From contig SUPR01000014.1 of the NCBI GenBank assembly GCA_005191425.1, positions 1 to 48,637 of the forward strand: 48,637 bases of DNA, written 5' to 3'. The position numbers and the translations under genes are program-made. The stretch comes from Candidatus Helarchaeota ASGARD archaeon Hel_GB_B. Lineage in GTDB: Archaea; Asgardarchaeota; Lokiarchaeia; Helarchaeales; HEL-GB-B. Below, piece after piece: positions 27,289 to 35,632 of this stretch; the first letter of the stretch is position 1; each line of letters begins with the position of its first letter. A model generated the notes under the pieces. The model searched no databases. It was not told the DNA's origin and was given only the letters and a program-made list of their open reading frames with translations.

Positions 27289-28122
27289 ATGTGTGATTAT
27301 TGTCTAAAATATGGCGATGGACATAAATGGTATTTAAATCCCAAAAACTTTTCGGAGGAAACATTACATTCTGCTCGAGTTCAACAAGCCAGGATCATAG
27401 AATTTTTGGGTGGTAATTATAAAATGGAATTTGAAATTGGTGCAGCAACAATTATTGATTCGCTTATTCCAGATTTACATGACCACCACAATCTTGAGAT
27501 TGTAAGTACAAAAGTAGAAACAATGCATGGTGGACAGGTTGTACCACTTGAAGATGCACTTAAAATTATCGATTTATGTAATGGTAAAACAATTATTGTC
27601 CCATGTTATTGCAGACGCCATTTTGGTGGACTAGAAGATGTTATGACCTGTATGTTTTTACACCCAATTCCTGAAATGGTCCCAAAAAACCGTCCCTATG
27701 AAAAATATATAATTTTAGATAAAGAAGAAGCTAAAAAGAAATTACGCGAATTTGATAAGATTGGTTATGTTCATACAGTTTTCTGGGCACCAGTCCCGGT
27801 TCCAATAGTGATTTGTAATTGTGAATATCCATATTGTATCGGTTTAAAGTCTAGATTGAATTATAATGTAGTAAACGCCACTCGTAAATCTGAATATATT
27901 TGTGTTGCTGATGATTCTAAGTGTGATGCATGTGGTGGAGAGCCAAAATGTATCAGTAGGTGTCAATTTGGTGCAATTAAGAAAAAAATATCTGAAAATA
28001 ACAAAGTAGTGGTCAATCCCTCTCAATGTTTTGGATGCGGCGTATGCAGAGTTGCTTGCAGACAAGGTGCCCTTAAATTAATAGATCGCTCCGAATTTCC
28101 CGCATTTAAAGATGATTATTAA
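27289..28122 (+). CDS. Multi-cluster Fe-S (ferredoxin-like) protein
   Basis: 277 residues rich in cysteine: C-D-Y-C at the start, C-Y-C-R-R near 105, C-N-C-E-Y-P-Y-C near 180, then a ferredoxin-like C-terminal domain (C-D-A-C-G-G-x3-C-x3-C and C-F-G-C-G-V-C-x3-C). At least two [4Fe-4S] clusters are expected. Such proteins accompany oxidoreductases in anaerobes. A second small ferredoxin frame begins immediately after its stop, with GGAGG overlapping the junction, so the two are one transcript. The electron donor and acceptor are unknown. Confidence 0.8.
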   Translation: MCDYCLKYGDGHKWYLNPKNFSEETLHSARVQQARIIEFLGGNYKMEFEIGAATIIDSLIPDLHDHHNLEIVSTKVETMHGGQVVPLEDALKIIDLCNGKTIIVPCYCRRHFGGLEDVMTCMFLHPIPEMVPKNRPYEKYIILDKEEAKKKLREFDKIGYVHTVFWAPVPVPIVICNCEYPYCIGLKSRLNYNVVNATRKSEYICVADDSKCDACGGEPKCISRCQFGAIKKKISENNKVVVNPSQCFGCGVCRVACRQGALKLIDRSEFPAFKDDY

Positions 28123-28136
28123 GGAGGCGAATTGCT

Positions 28137-28382
28137 ATTATCCACAAAAAATATAAATTAAAAGTAAATAGAAAACTTTGCATTGACCCCCTTGAATGTG
28201 GAATAAAATGCGTTAAAGCATGTCCTTTTAAGTTATTAGCATATATCCAAACTAAAACTCCACCACCTGGAGCTCCTCCAGAGCGATATAAGATTGTTTT
28301 CGCCTTTAATATTTTATGTTATAATTGCGGGAAATGCCAGGAAGCATGCCCAGTTAATGCTATTTCCATTAAATTAATATAA
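28137..28382 (+). CDS. Small 2[4Fe-4S] ferredoxin with non-canonical start
   Basis: An open frame immediately after the preceding Fe-S gene encodes about 81 residues. It has two ferredoxin cluster motifs: C-I-D-P-L-E-C-G-I-K-C-V-K-A-C-P with a widened first spacing, and C-Y-N-C-G-K-C-x3-C-P. A perfect GGAGG (28123-28127) precedes it, but no ATG, GTG or TTG exists in frame before the first cluster. ATT at 28137 (9-base spacing), ATT 28131 or ATC 28140 are the candidate starts. It ends at TAA 28380-28382. Likely a partner electron carrier of the upstream protein. Confidence 0.8.
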   Translation: MIHKKYKLKVNRKLCIDPLECGIKCVKACPFKLLAYIQTKTPPPGAPPERYKIVFAFNILCYNCGKCQEACPVNAISIKLI

Positions 28383-28824
28383 TTAACGTATTTCTTTAAT
28401 TATGAAAAAAGTTATAATCTTATTGTTTAATCAATGTTTATATTCTCCTTTTTTAACACCCCTCATTTGACAATTTATTTTTTCAATTAAAAAAATATTT
28501 TAAAGGAAATCTTTATCTGTTTTCTAATTAAAAATAAAATTTTATTAAATGAGTAAAGAACAAAAAATATACTTAAATAATATGAGTATTTTATAAGGAG
28601 AAATATTATTATAATTTTAAAACAAAAATTCCATTTAATTTTTATTTAAATCAATAATGAAAAAAATAAAGACTTTTTTACCTATACTTTATTAAAAAAT
28701 CATTAGATTAATCTTTAAACATATAAATATTTAAATTACGAATAAAATAAAATTAATTAAATATATTTTATTAATAGTTTCATATTAAAGAAAATAACTC
28801 TTTTTATAAATTAGGTGATTAAAA
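28383..28824. other. AT-rich intergenic region
   Basis: About 440 bases, AT-rich. A GGAG ribosome-binding-like site near 28597 is followed by only about a dozen open codons lacking a normal start. Promoter-like A/T (ATATAAAT near 28721) precedes the acyl-CoA synthetase. Nothing else seen. Confidence 0.5.
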
Positions 28825-30540
28825 ATGGTTTATTATAAAGTCGAAGGAGACAGATTATGGTATAAATATTGGCCAGAAGATATTCCCAAGAATATAGACA
28901 TACCTGATGATATAAGTATTGATGATATGCTTAAGGGTACAGTTTCAAAATATCCAGATTATCCTGCGATGGTATTTAAAGGAAAAACGTGGAATTACAA
29001 ACAATTAGATGAAGCAGTAGATGCATTTGCAAAAGGTTTACAAGATTTAGGACTACAAAAAGGGGATAGAGTTTGTATTAATATGCCAAATCTTCCTCAA
29101 TATATGATTGCATTTTTTGGAGTTATGAGAGCTGGTGGTGTAGTAAGTCCTATTGTACCACTCCAAAAGGCCGCTGAAATTCGTCACCAGATCAATGACT
29201 CAGGAGCAAAAATGTTGATTATACTTGATGTATTTTATGAAGAAGAAGTTCAAAAAATAATTGATGAATTACCACTTGAAAAAGTAATTTTAACTGGTAT
29301 TGGGGAGGCGTTAAAACCTTTTGTCCGAATAATCGGAAACCTCTTAGGAAAAGTTCCGAAAATGAAAAAATGGCCAACTGGTGATAAGTTTGTCAAATTT
29401 AAAGATTTACTTAAATCGCAAGGTAAGCCAAAAGAGGTAAAATTTGATACTAAAAATGATTTAGCAGTTTTAATGTATACAGGAGGTACAACTGGACTAC
29501 CTAAAGGAGCTATGTTGAGTCATTTTAATCTTGTAGCTAATTGTTACCAATGTGAAGCTTGGATCCCTGGTACTGAACCTGGAAAAGAAGCGACAGTTGG
29601 TGCACTCCCATTTTCTCATATATTTGGTCTTACTACTATGATGCTAGTTGCTATTAAACTTGGTGCTAAATGTATTCTTATTCCTGATCCAAAAGATATA
29701 CCTGACCTTATTTCTAATATTGTCAATAATAAGGGAACTTTATTTAGTGGTGTAAATACTCTATTTAATAAGATTAATAATGATCCCAAAGCTAAAAAAT
29801 TTGATTTATCATGTTTAAATTCAGCTCTCAGTGGTGCAGGGCCATTAGCATTAGATGTCCAAGAAAAATTTGAAAAATTAACTGGTGCGAGAATTGTGGA
29901 AGGATACGGATTAACTGAAACATCACCAGTAGTTTCTGCAAATCCACTTAGTCAAAAAGGTAAAAGAAAGATTGGGACTGTTGGATTTCCATTTCCCAAT
30001 ACTGATGTCAAGATTGTTGACCCGAGTACAAAAGAAGAAATACCCCAACCAGGTAAGGAAGAAGATGTTTCTACCCACGGAGAAATTGCAGTTAAAGGCC
30101 CACAAGTATTTTTAGGGTATTATAATAGGCCCGATGCTACTAAAAAAGATCTTCGTGATGGATGGGTATATACGGGTGATATTGGGTATTTTGATGAAGA
30201 CGGATATTTGCATATAATGGACAGGTTAAAAGACTTGATTAAATACAAAGGGCACTCGGTATATCCACGAGAAGTCGAAGATTTGATGTATCAATATGAA
30301 CCGATTAATGAAGTCGGTGTAATCGGAGTTAAACTAGAAAGTGGTGAAGAAACCATTAAAGCATTTGTCTCATTAAAAGATGAATATAAAGGTAAAATTT
30401 CAGTTGAGGACATTCAAAATTGGTGTAAAGAAAACATCGCCGGTTATAAATGGCCCAGAATTATAGAAATTATCGATGAAGTTCCTACAACTAACGTCGG
30501 AAAAGTACTTCGTCGAAAATTAAGAGAACGCATAGAATAA
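28825..30540 (+). CDS. Long-chain AMP-forming acyl-CoA synthetase
   Basis: 571-residue ANL-superfamily ligase. Motifs: Y-T-G-G-T-T-G-L-P-K-G (ATP P-loop), L-P-F-S-H-I-F-G, E-G-Y-G-L-T-E, Y-T-G-D-I-G-Y, D-R-L-K-D-L-I-K-Y-K-G-H, and C-terminal T-N-V-G-K-V-L-R-R with the catalytic Lys. The pattern is closest to fatty-acid CoA ligases (FadD-like). A GGTG site seven bases before the ATG fixes the start. It is monocistronic here. Together with the ligase at 21.6 kb and the hydratase at 35.6 kb it supports acyl-CoA metabolism. Confidence 0.94.
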   Translation: MVYYKVEGDRLWYKYWPEDIPKNIDIPDDISIDDMLKGTVSKYPDYPAMVFKGKTWNYKQLDEAVDAFAKGLQDLGLQKGDRVCINMPNLPQYMIAFFGVMRAGGVVSPIVPLQKAAEIRHQINDSGAKMLIILDVFYEEEVQKIIDELPLEKVILTGIGEALKPFVRIIGNLLGKVPKMKKWPTGDKFVKFKDLLKSQGKPKEVKFDTKNDLAVLMYTGGTTGLPKGAMLSHFNLVANCYQCEAWIPGTEPGKEATVGALPFSHIFGLTTMMLVAIKLGAKCILIPDPKDIPDLISNIVNNKGTLFSGVNTLFNKINNDPKAKKFDLSCLNSALSGAGPLALDVQEKFEKLTGARIVEGYGLTETSPVVSANPLSQKGKRKIGTVGFPFPNTDVKIVDPSTKEEIPQPGKEEDVSTHGEIAVKGPQVFLGYYNRPDATKKDLRDGWVYTGDIGYFDEDGYLHIMDRLKDLIKYKGHSVYPREVEDLMYQYEPINEVGVIGVKLESGEETIKAFVSLKDEYKGKISVEDIQNWCKENIAGYKWPRIIEIIDEVPTTNVGKVLRRKLRERIE

Positions 30541-30668
30541 AATACTTATTTTATTCAATTTTTAAATCATTTTTTATATATTTTTTCTGATTAAACATGA
30601 ATTTAATTTTTTAGAACAAAAAATATGAAAATAATTAAAAATAAAAATAGTTTGATTTTATATTTCTT

Positions 30669-31862
30669 TTAGATAATTGCAAATTTCCTTAGTATTTCTT
30701 TAAATTCTTCGTCAGTTAATGCTGATTTTCTTATTCCGCTTCCAAATAAATGTTTTTGCAAATAATTTGTAAGGTTCTTTATACGACTATCTTTTTCATT
30801 AATTTCAGGCATAAATTCTTTAATTTTATAAATAATTACTTTTTTACCTGAATATGGGCCAACAAGTAATCTCCGGACATTTCCAACGCTTTCAGGGGGA
30901 AATGGTTCATATGTCTCTGGGTGCTGTATTATACCTGCCGTATGAATTCCTGATTGATGAGTAAAAGCATTCATCCCTACTATTGCCTTATTAGATGGAA
31001 TTCTTACTTCAGTGGCTTTGGATATTTTTTTACAGACTTCCGTTAAATATTTAACATTATATTTATCTACTCCATGGTGGAATTTTAAGTTCATTATTAC
31101 TTTTTCTGTTTCTGCATTTCCTGAACGCTCTCCCATTCCTAACATAGTAGTTGATGCCCACTTACAACCATGAGATAAAGCAATTAAAGTATTTGAAACT
31201 GCATTTCCCAAGTCATCATGTCCATGATATTCAAAATTGATTTTAAAATGAGTACATAAATATTCGATTTTATCTGGAATACTTTTATTAATTGAAATTG
31301 TCTCACTAGTATGATGTGGACTACCTACCCCTACTGTATCACATATCCTATATGTATCTATCTTTAAATCTTCCAATAATTGAATAATCTTTAGCTCAAA
31401 ATCCCAATCTGCTCTTGTACAGTCTTCTCCATGATAAAAAACTCTAAGGCCATGGTCTATTGCATATTGAACTATCTCTTCTATCCTTTTATATGCAGTT
31501 TCACGGTCTATATTTAATTTATATTTAAGATGAATATCTGAAATGGGGTGTGAAATACCTACTTCTTTTATATTAGGAAGATGCAATGCGTCGTCTATAT
31601 CACTTTTGTTAGCTCGAACCCAAATAGCAACTCTTGTTTTATCCGGAATTTCTGACTCCAATATTAACCTTGCAGATTGTCGATCAATGTCATACCAGGT
31701 ACCAAACATTTCAATACGTTCTATATTAATTTTTGATAATAATCTTGCAATTTCTAGCCTCTCTTCAGGGTTAGGTGCCCTAATGCCTGGCATCTGTACT
31801 CCATCGCGCAGCGTAGTATCGTCTATACACCTTGTCATCATCTCTTTTTGAGATAAAGTCAC
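30669..31862 (-). CDS. Homocitrate/isopropylmalate synthase-family enzyme
   Basis: DRE-TIM acyltransferase that condenses an acyl-CoA with a 2-oxoacid. Seen: D-T-T-L-R-D-G-V-Q at the N-terminus (metal Asp and catalytic Arg), H-G-H-D-D-L-G-N (metal His pair), G-M-G-E-R-S-G-N, and H-Q-S-G-I-H. Length 397 lacks the C-terminal leucine-regulatory domain of LeuA (about 500 aa), so homocitrate synthase, Re-citrate synthase or citramalate-type activity is more likely than leucine-regulated isopropylmalate synthase. Start GTG is five bases after GGTG. Lrp-type RAM-domain genes lie upstream on the same strand beyond gene debris. Confidence 0.85.
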   Translation of the reverse strand: MTLSQKEMMTRCIDDTTLRDGVQMPGIRAPNPEERLEIARLLSKINIERIEMFGTWYDIDRQSARLILESEIPDKTRVAIWVRANKSDIDDALHLPNIKEVGISHPISDIHLKYKLNIDRETAYKRIEEIVQYAIDHGLRVFYHGEDCTRADWDFELKIIQLLEDLKIDTYRICDTVGVGSPHHTSETISINKSIPDKIEYLCTHFKINFEYHGHDDLGNAVSNTLIALSHGCKWASTTMLGMGERSGNAETEKVIMNLKFHHGVDKYNVKYLTEVCKKISKATEVRIPSNKAIVGMNAFTHQSGIHTAGIIQHPETYEPFPPESVGNVRRLLVGPYSGKKVIIYKIKEFMPEINEKDSRIKNLTNYLQKHLFGSGIRKSALTDEEFKEILRKFAII

Positions 31863-32013
31863 ATTAACACCTTTTAAAAAATTAAATTATTTTTTTAACA
31901 AAATTATGTAAATTTTTTTAGTTTTAAAAGAAAAATTAATTATTAATATGTTAAAATTATTTCTTATTTTTAAAATATTTCGACAATATGTGATTTTTTA
32001 CAAAAAAATAGAA

Positions 32014-32196
32014 TTATGACTTGAGTTTCCCGACAAAAACGTATGAATATTTTAGATCTTTATCTAATAACTTAAAATTTGAGAAAATCTTTAAGTATGA
32101 ATGCAATTCAAGAAATATTCTATTTTTTAAATTTAGTATATCAGAAAATTCATTAAAAATATAATATAAAAGATTAATTAATTTTGCGAATAGAAC
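32014..32196 (-). pseudogene. C-terminal gene remnant
   Basis: An open frame of 60 codons encodes protein-like sequence (E-L-H-S-Y-L-K-I-F-S-N-F, then Y-S-Y-V-F-V-G-K at the end). It is preceded by a stop and has no start or ribosome-binding site. The ending resembles C-termini of small class I methyltransferases, but the family is not certain. Probably the tail of a deleted gene. Confidence 0.4.
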
Positions 32197-32202
32197 TCAA
32201 TG

Positions 32203-32222
32203 ATAAATAAATAAATAAATAA
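32203..32222. repeat. (ATAA)5 microsatellite
   Basis: Five perfect tandem copies of ATAA in the debris-containing gap, immediately beyond the 5' edge of the minus-strand remnant. Slippage-prone; no function inferred. Confidence 0.7.
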
Positions 32223-32346
32223 TACGTTTAATTAGCGAAATCACATTTTCCTTAAAAAATGTTGTGTAAAATAGTTTAATAATGTTATAAAATTATATTC
32301 ACAAGAATTTTGCTATTTAAGATCATAATAAGAATTCTTATGCTTA

Positions 32347-32451
32347 TTAAATTTTTTTATATGATACAACAGCCAACGTCAAAGACCAAATTTTAATATT
32401 ACTTCTTGGAAGTAGAAAAAAATTATATCCATCATCATATTTTCTAAAGTT
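32347..32451 (-). pseudogene. Second C-terminal gene remnant
   Basis: A 34-codon minus-strand frame encodes D-D-G-Y-N-F-F-L-L-P-R-S and ends L-A-V-V-S-Y-K-K-I. It begins after a stop with no start codon. It looks like the tail of another lost gene. It lies between the remnant at 32014 and the RAM gene, so this 600-base gap has collected at least two gene fragments. Confidence 0.35.
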
Positions 32452-32469
32452 CTAAATTACAGTGTAGCT

Positions 32470-32694
32470 CTATTTATAATCCTTAAGGACTATAAACGTG
32501 TTGGTATTTGTAATACCCTCAATCATATCAATTTTATTTATCATAATTTCATTAAGTTCTTCCATTTCATTTACATGAATTTCTACCATAATATCAAATA
32601 TTCCTGTTAGGCTGGAAATTTGCTTTATTTGTTTGATTGACTTTAGTTGATCAATAATTTGTTTCCATTTACCTGATTCAGCTTTTATTACCAT
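32470..32694 (-). CDS. Stand-alone Lrp/AsnC RAM domain protein
   Basis: 74-residue protein consisting only of the alpha/beta RAM (AsnC_trans_reg) ligand-binding domain, with no helix-turn-helix. The alternating pattern V-I-K-A, a helix, the central T-G-I-F-D-I-M-V-E-I-H-V strand (glycine-Asp turn) and a final V-L-K-D-Y strand fit the family. Stand-alone RAM proteins bind amino acids and modulate Lrp-type regulators. It starts 21 bases after the stop of a transporter that carries its own C-terminal RAM domain, so they are one operon. AAGGG lies upstream of the ATG. Confidence 0.85.
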   Translation of the reverse strand: MVIKAESGKWKQIIDQLKSIKQIKQISSLTGIFDIMVEIHVNEMEELNEIMINKIDMIEGITNTNTFIVLKDYK

Positions 32695-32715
32695 TAAACC
32701 CTTTATAATAATGTA

Positions 32716-34158
32716 TCACTTCCTTTTTAATTCAAATTCTATATGGTGATTTACTTCAATAACACATTCTAATTGTTTTAATTTATCTATAAAGTTTTTC
32801 AATGTATAAAATGTTGGAAAATAGGTTTTAATAACAATATCATATTCACCTGCAATTACCATGATTTCACAGATATGTGGGTTATATTTTAATCTAGATA
32901 AAAATCTTTCTAACTTTTTAGGTTTAATTTTCATAAATATAATTGATTTAATACAATGTTTTTCATGATAATATCTCAATAGCATCACGATAATCATTAA
33001 AATCATTGCAATTGTTAGTAAAAATAAGTCATAATTAATTTCGTCCCCTATAAATAGTCCAATAAAAATGGAAGCCATGGGCTCAAATACACTCAGAATT
33101 GAGATCCATTGATCCCATCTAAGGGACCTAGAAGGCCAATTATTTTGACTTTGAAAATAAACTAGATATGGAATAATAGTACAATTAACTCCAATAGCCC
33201 AAGTCCAATAATTCTGAAAAATATATGGAATATACTGGAGTTCTTCAATAAATTTATTAATATCATTTGTCAAATAAATATTTTTAATTGGAAACAATGG
33301 ATAAATGACAACGAATAAAATTAGTATGATTAAACTGAATAAAAAGAAAAATGAAACTTTAATTAATGATTTTACAAGCTGAAAATTTGTGCTTTTATCT
33401 TTAAAACTTAGAATTCGCTCTTTTTCATATTCCGTAAAATCATCTATTCCTGAAAAAATAATAAACAAAAACCAAAATATGATTGTTAAAATCAATGAAA
33501 TGACCCCGAAAATCGTGGACTCTGCAGAAAATATTAATGGTGCGCTTATTATTGTAAGAATTCCTGCAATAAATAAAGTAATTAAATAAGATATTTTAAT
33601 TGAATTTAGATTTTCATATTTTCTTAGCATATTATATATCGCAATAATAATTGTAACCCCTACGGTGTTGATTATAGCAGAAAATATTACTCCAAGAAAA
33701 TTATAACTTAAAAAATAAAATAATATACTGAAGAAATAACTAAATCCTAGAAGAAAATAATAAATTATATAATAGAAATGCATTTTTTTACTTTTATAAT
33801 TTAAATTTGTTGAATGATTTGGGAGGGCACTTTTAATATTTCTTTTAAAATCATTATAATTGAATTGGAACCACTCAAATAGACTATTTCTCTTCTGAAC
33901 TTTATTAAATAAAATAAAAGAAAATATGAGAATAAACCCAAAAATTGAGGCTATTAATACTCGAATAAATGTGATCATTAAAACTGATTCTAAATTTAGT
34001 TCAAGATAATAATAAGGCCATGGGACTATTCCCCATAATATCGTTGTCATTAAAATGGCTATATGATTTACCCTTTTTAATAGCGAAATAATTGAAATTA
34101 TAAATATTATGATAAAAAATACATTAAATAAGAGGACTGAAATTGTTTCTTCAAGCAT
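32716..34158 (-). CDS. DMT/EamA-type transporter fused to a C-terminal RAM domain
   Basis: 480 residues. The first ~395 hold about ten hydrophobic segments. L-W-G-I-V-P-W-P-Y near residue 41 and E-P-M-A-S-I-F-I-G near residue 363 match the two EamA repeats of drug/metabolite transporters, many of which export amino acids. Two hydrophilic loops (about 95-125 and 240-260) interrupt the repeats. The last ~80 residues (I-K-P-K-K-L-E-R-F-L, then I-A-G-E-Y-D-I-V-I-K) match the Lrp/AsnC RAM fold and resemble the free RAM protein next door. I infer a transporter sensed or gated by amino acids on its cytoplasmic side. Confidence 0.82.
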   Translation of the reverse strand: MLEETISVLLFNVFFIIIFIISIISLLKRVNHIAILMTTILWGIVPWPYYYLELNLESVLMITFIRVLIASIFGFILIFSFILFNKVQKRNSLFEWFQFNYNDFKRNIKSALPNHSTNLNYKSKKMHFYYIIYYFLLGFSYFFSILFYFLSYNFLGVIFSAIINTVGVTIIIAIYNMLRKYENLNSIKISYLITLFIAGILTIISAPLIFSAESTIFGVISLILTIIFWFLFIIFSGIDDFTEYEKERILSFKDKSTNFQLVKSLIKVSFFFLFSLIILILFVVIYPLFPIKNIYLTNDINKFIEELQYIPYIFQNYWTWAIGVNCTIIPYLVYFQSQNNWPSRSLRWDQWISILSVFEPMASIFIGLFIGDEINYDLFLLTIAMILMIIVMLLRYYHEKHCIKSIIFMKIKPKKLERFLSRLKYNPHICEIMVIAGEYDIVIKTYFPTFYTLKNFIDKLKQLECVIEVNHHIEFELKRK

Positions 34159-34392
34159 ATTTTATCAAAATCCCTGAATTAAATCTTTTAATAAGGAATA
34201 TAACTAATTAAATAAAAAATATATGGAGAATTTTGATCGTACTAAATGAAATATACCATAAAAGATATCTAATTATCAATTAATTATAAATCTGATCAAT
34301 TCGATTTAAAAAAAATATCTTGCACTAACATTTAACCATTTTTAAAATAATTATTAGTTGTAAGGAATAACCCTCAAAGAAAAATGATGTAA

Positions 34393-34515
34393 ATGACAAA
34401 AAATAAAAATGAAATTGAAAATAAGGATGAATGTAATTCTCCAATAGGATGAATATTGATAGACCTAGCAAAAAAAGCTTATAAAGGTCTAAAATCGCTG
34501 ATAAAAAAGAAATAA
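34393..34515 (+). pseudogene. 40-codon ORF with one in-frame TGA
   Basis: From ATG 34393 a frame of 19 codons reaches TGA (34450-34452), then continues for 20 protein-like codons (I-L-I-D-L-A-K-K-A-Y-K-G-L-K) to TAA at 34513-34515. The second half forms a basic amphipathic helix. A tryptophan-to-stop mutation is the simplest reading. Lokiarchaeal genomes are known to encode selenocysteine machinery, but nothing here resembles a known selenoprotein. No good ribosome-binding site. It sits in a 500-base gap that otherwise shows nothing. Confidence 0.3.
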
Positions 34516-34666
34516 AAATATGGATCAGAAATACTTATATCAATAAAATTGAGGGTATAAGTAATTGATTTGAATGCACCAATCAATTCTAATCTAACAA
34601 TATTTTTTAGCGTATAATTATTGAAGAACAATTATGTTAAATAAAGATTAATGGTTTTGATTACAA

Positions 34667-35530
34667 ATGAAGATGAATATTGACTGTGTCATCTGTTTTC
34701 AGAGGCAAGCATTAAGAGCACTTGGTGAGACCGCCGATACAAAACTCAAAGAGCGTGTATTAAGAAGTGTTATGTCGTTACTTTTAAATGAAGACTGGAC
34801 GAAAACGCCCCCCAAACTTGCTGCTAAAGTCTATAAATTAGTAAATTCAATATCTGGACTTAAAGACCCCTATAAAGAATTAAAAAGAACTTCCAATGAG
34901 TTAGTACTTCAGATGTATAATAGATTAAAAAAAGAATGCTTGGAATCATCTGATCCAATATTATATGCATTAAAATTGGCAGTTGCAGGAAATATTATGG
35001 ATATTGGAGCTGCTGATTCATTTGATATAGAGAAAACTATTGAAAAAGTTATGACTGCAGAATTTGCATTTGATTCATCACAAAAATTGAAAAATAATCT
35101 TAAAATGGCTAAATCCATTCTATATTTTGCGGACAACAGTGGTGAAGTAGTATTTGATAAATTGTTAATTGAATTGATATTAAGCAAATTTCCAAACATA
35201 AAAAAAATCACATTTGTGGTAAAAGCTGGACCAATCATTAACGATGCTACAATGGAAGATATCGACCAGATAAGTTTGAGATCATTTTCTCAAGTGGTTT
35301 TTAAGACTATTGGCAATGAACTTTATCCTAGCTCACCATCTAGAGATTCTGAAGAAGTAAAGCAGTGGATTTATGGACATGATATTATAATTAGCAAAGG
35401 GCAGGGAAATTACGAGGAACTCAATATCTATAAGGACTTAAATAAAGTTTATTACCTTTTGATGGCAAAATGCCCAGTAATTGCACGCGATCTAGGAATT
35501 AAAACCCAAAGTTTCGTAATATATTCGTAA
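34667..35530 (+). CDS. DUF89 family protein (damage-control phosphatase type)
   Basis: 287-residue DUF89 protein. The archaeal/bacterial subgroup signature C-x2-C occurs at the N-terminus (C7, C10). The metal/phosphate site is D156-N-S-G-E160 with D164. The K186-A-G-P-I-I-N-D-A-T motif follows, and S-K-G-Q-G-N-Y-E lies near residue 245. DUF89 enzymes hydrolyse phosphate from damaged or excess sugar and nucleotide metabolites in a metal-dependent way. No strong ribosome-binding site; the ATG two codons downstream is an alternative. Monocistronic. Confidence 0.88.
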   Translation: MKMNIDCVICFQRQALRALGETADTKLKERVLRSVMSLLLNEDWTKTPPKLAAKVYKLVNSISGLKDPYKELKRTSNELVLQMYNRLKKECLESSDPILYALKLAVAGNIMDIGAADSFDIEKTIEKVMTAEFAFDSSQKLKNNLKMAKSILYFADNSGEVVFDKLLIELILSKFPNIKKITFVVKAGPIINDATMEDIDQISLRSFSQVVFKTIGNELYPSSPSRDSEEVKQWIYGHDIIISKGQGNYEELNIYKDLNKVYYLLMAKCPVIARDLGIKTQSFVIYS

Positions 35531-35632
35531 TATATAATTATAATTATTTTTTCAATTGAAATTTAAAGCGAATAATTTTAAATCAATGTGAAATGTAGTA
35601 TATAATAAAAACAAAAATAATGAGTTGATGCT

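Noticed and set aside
34450-34452. Selenocysteine interpretation of the in-frame TGA
   Set aside because: No known selenoprotein motif, no visible SECIS-like hairpin and a weak start; kept only as a possible pseudogene.
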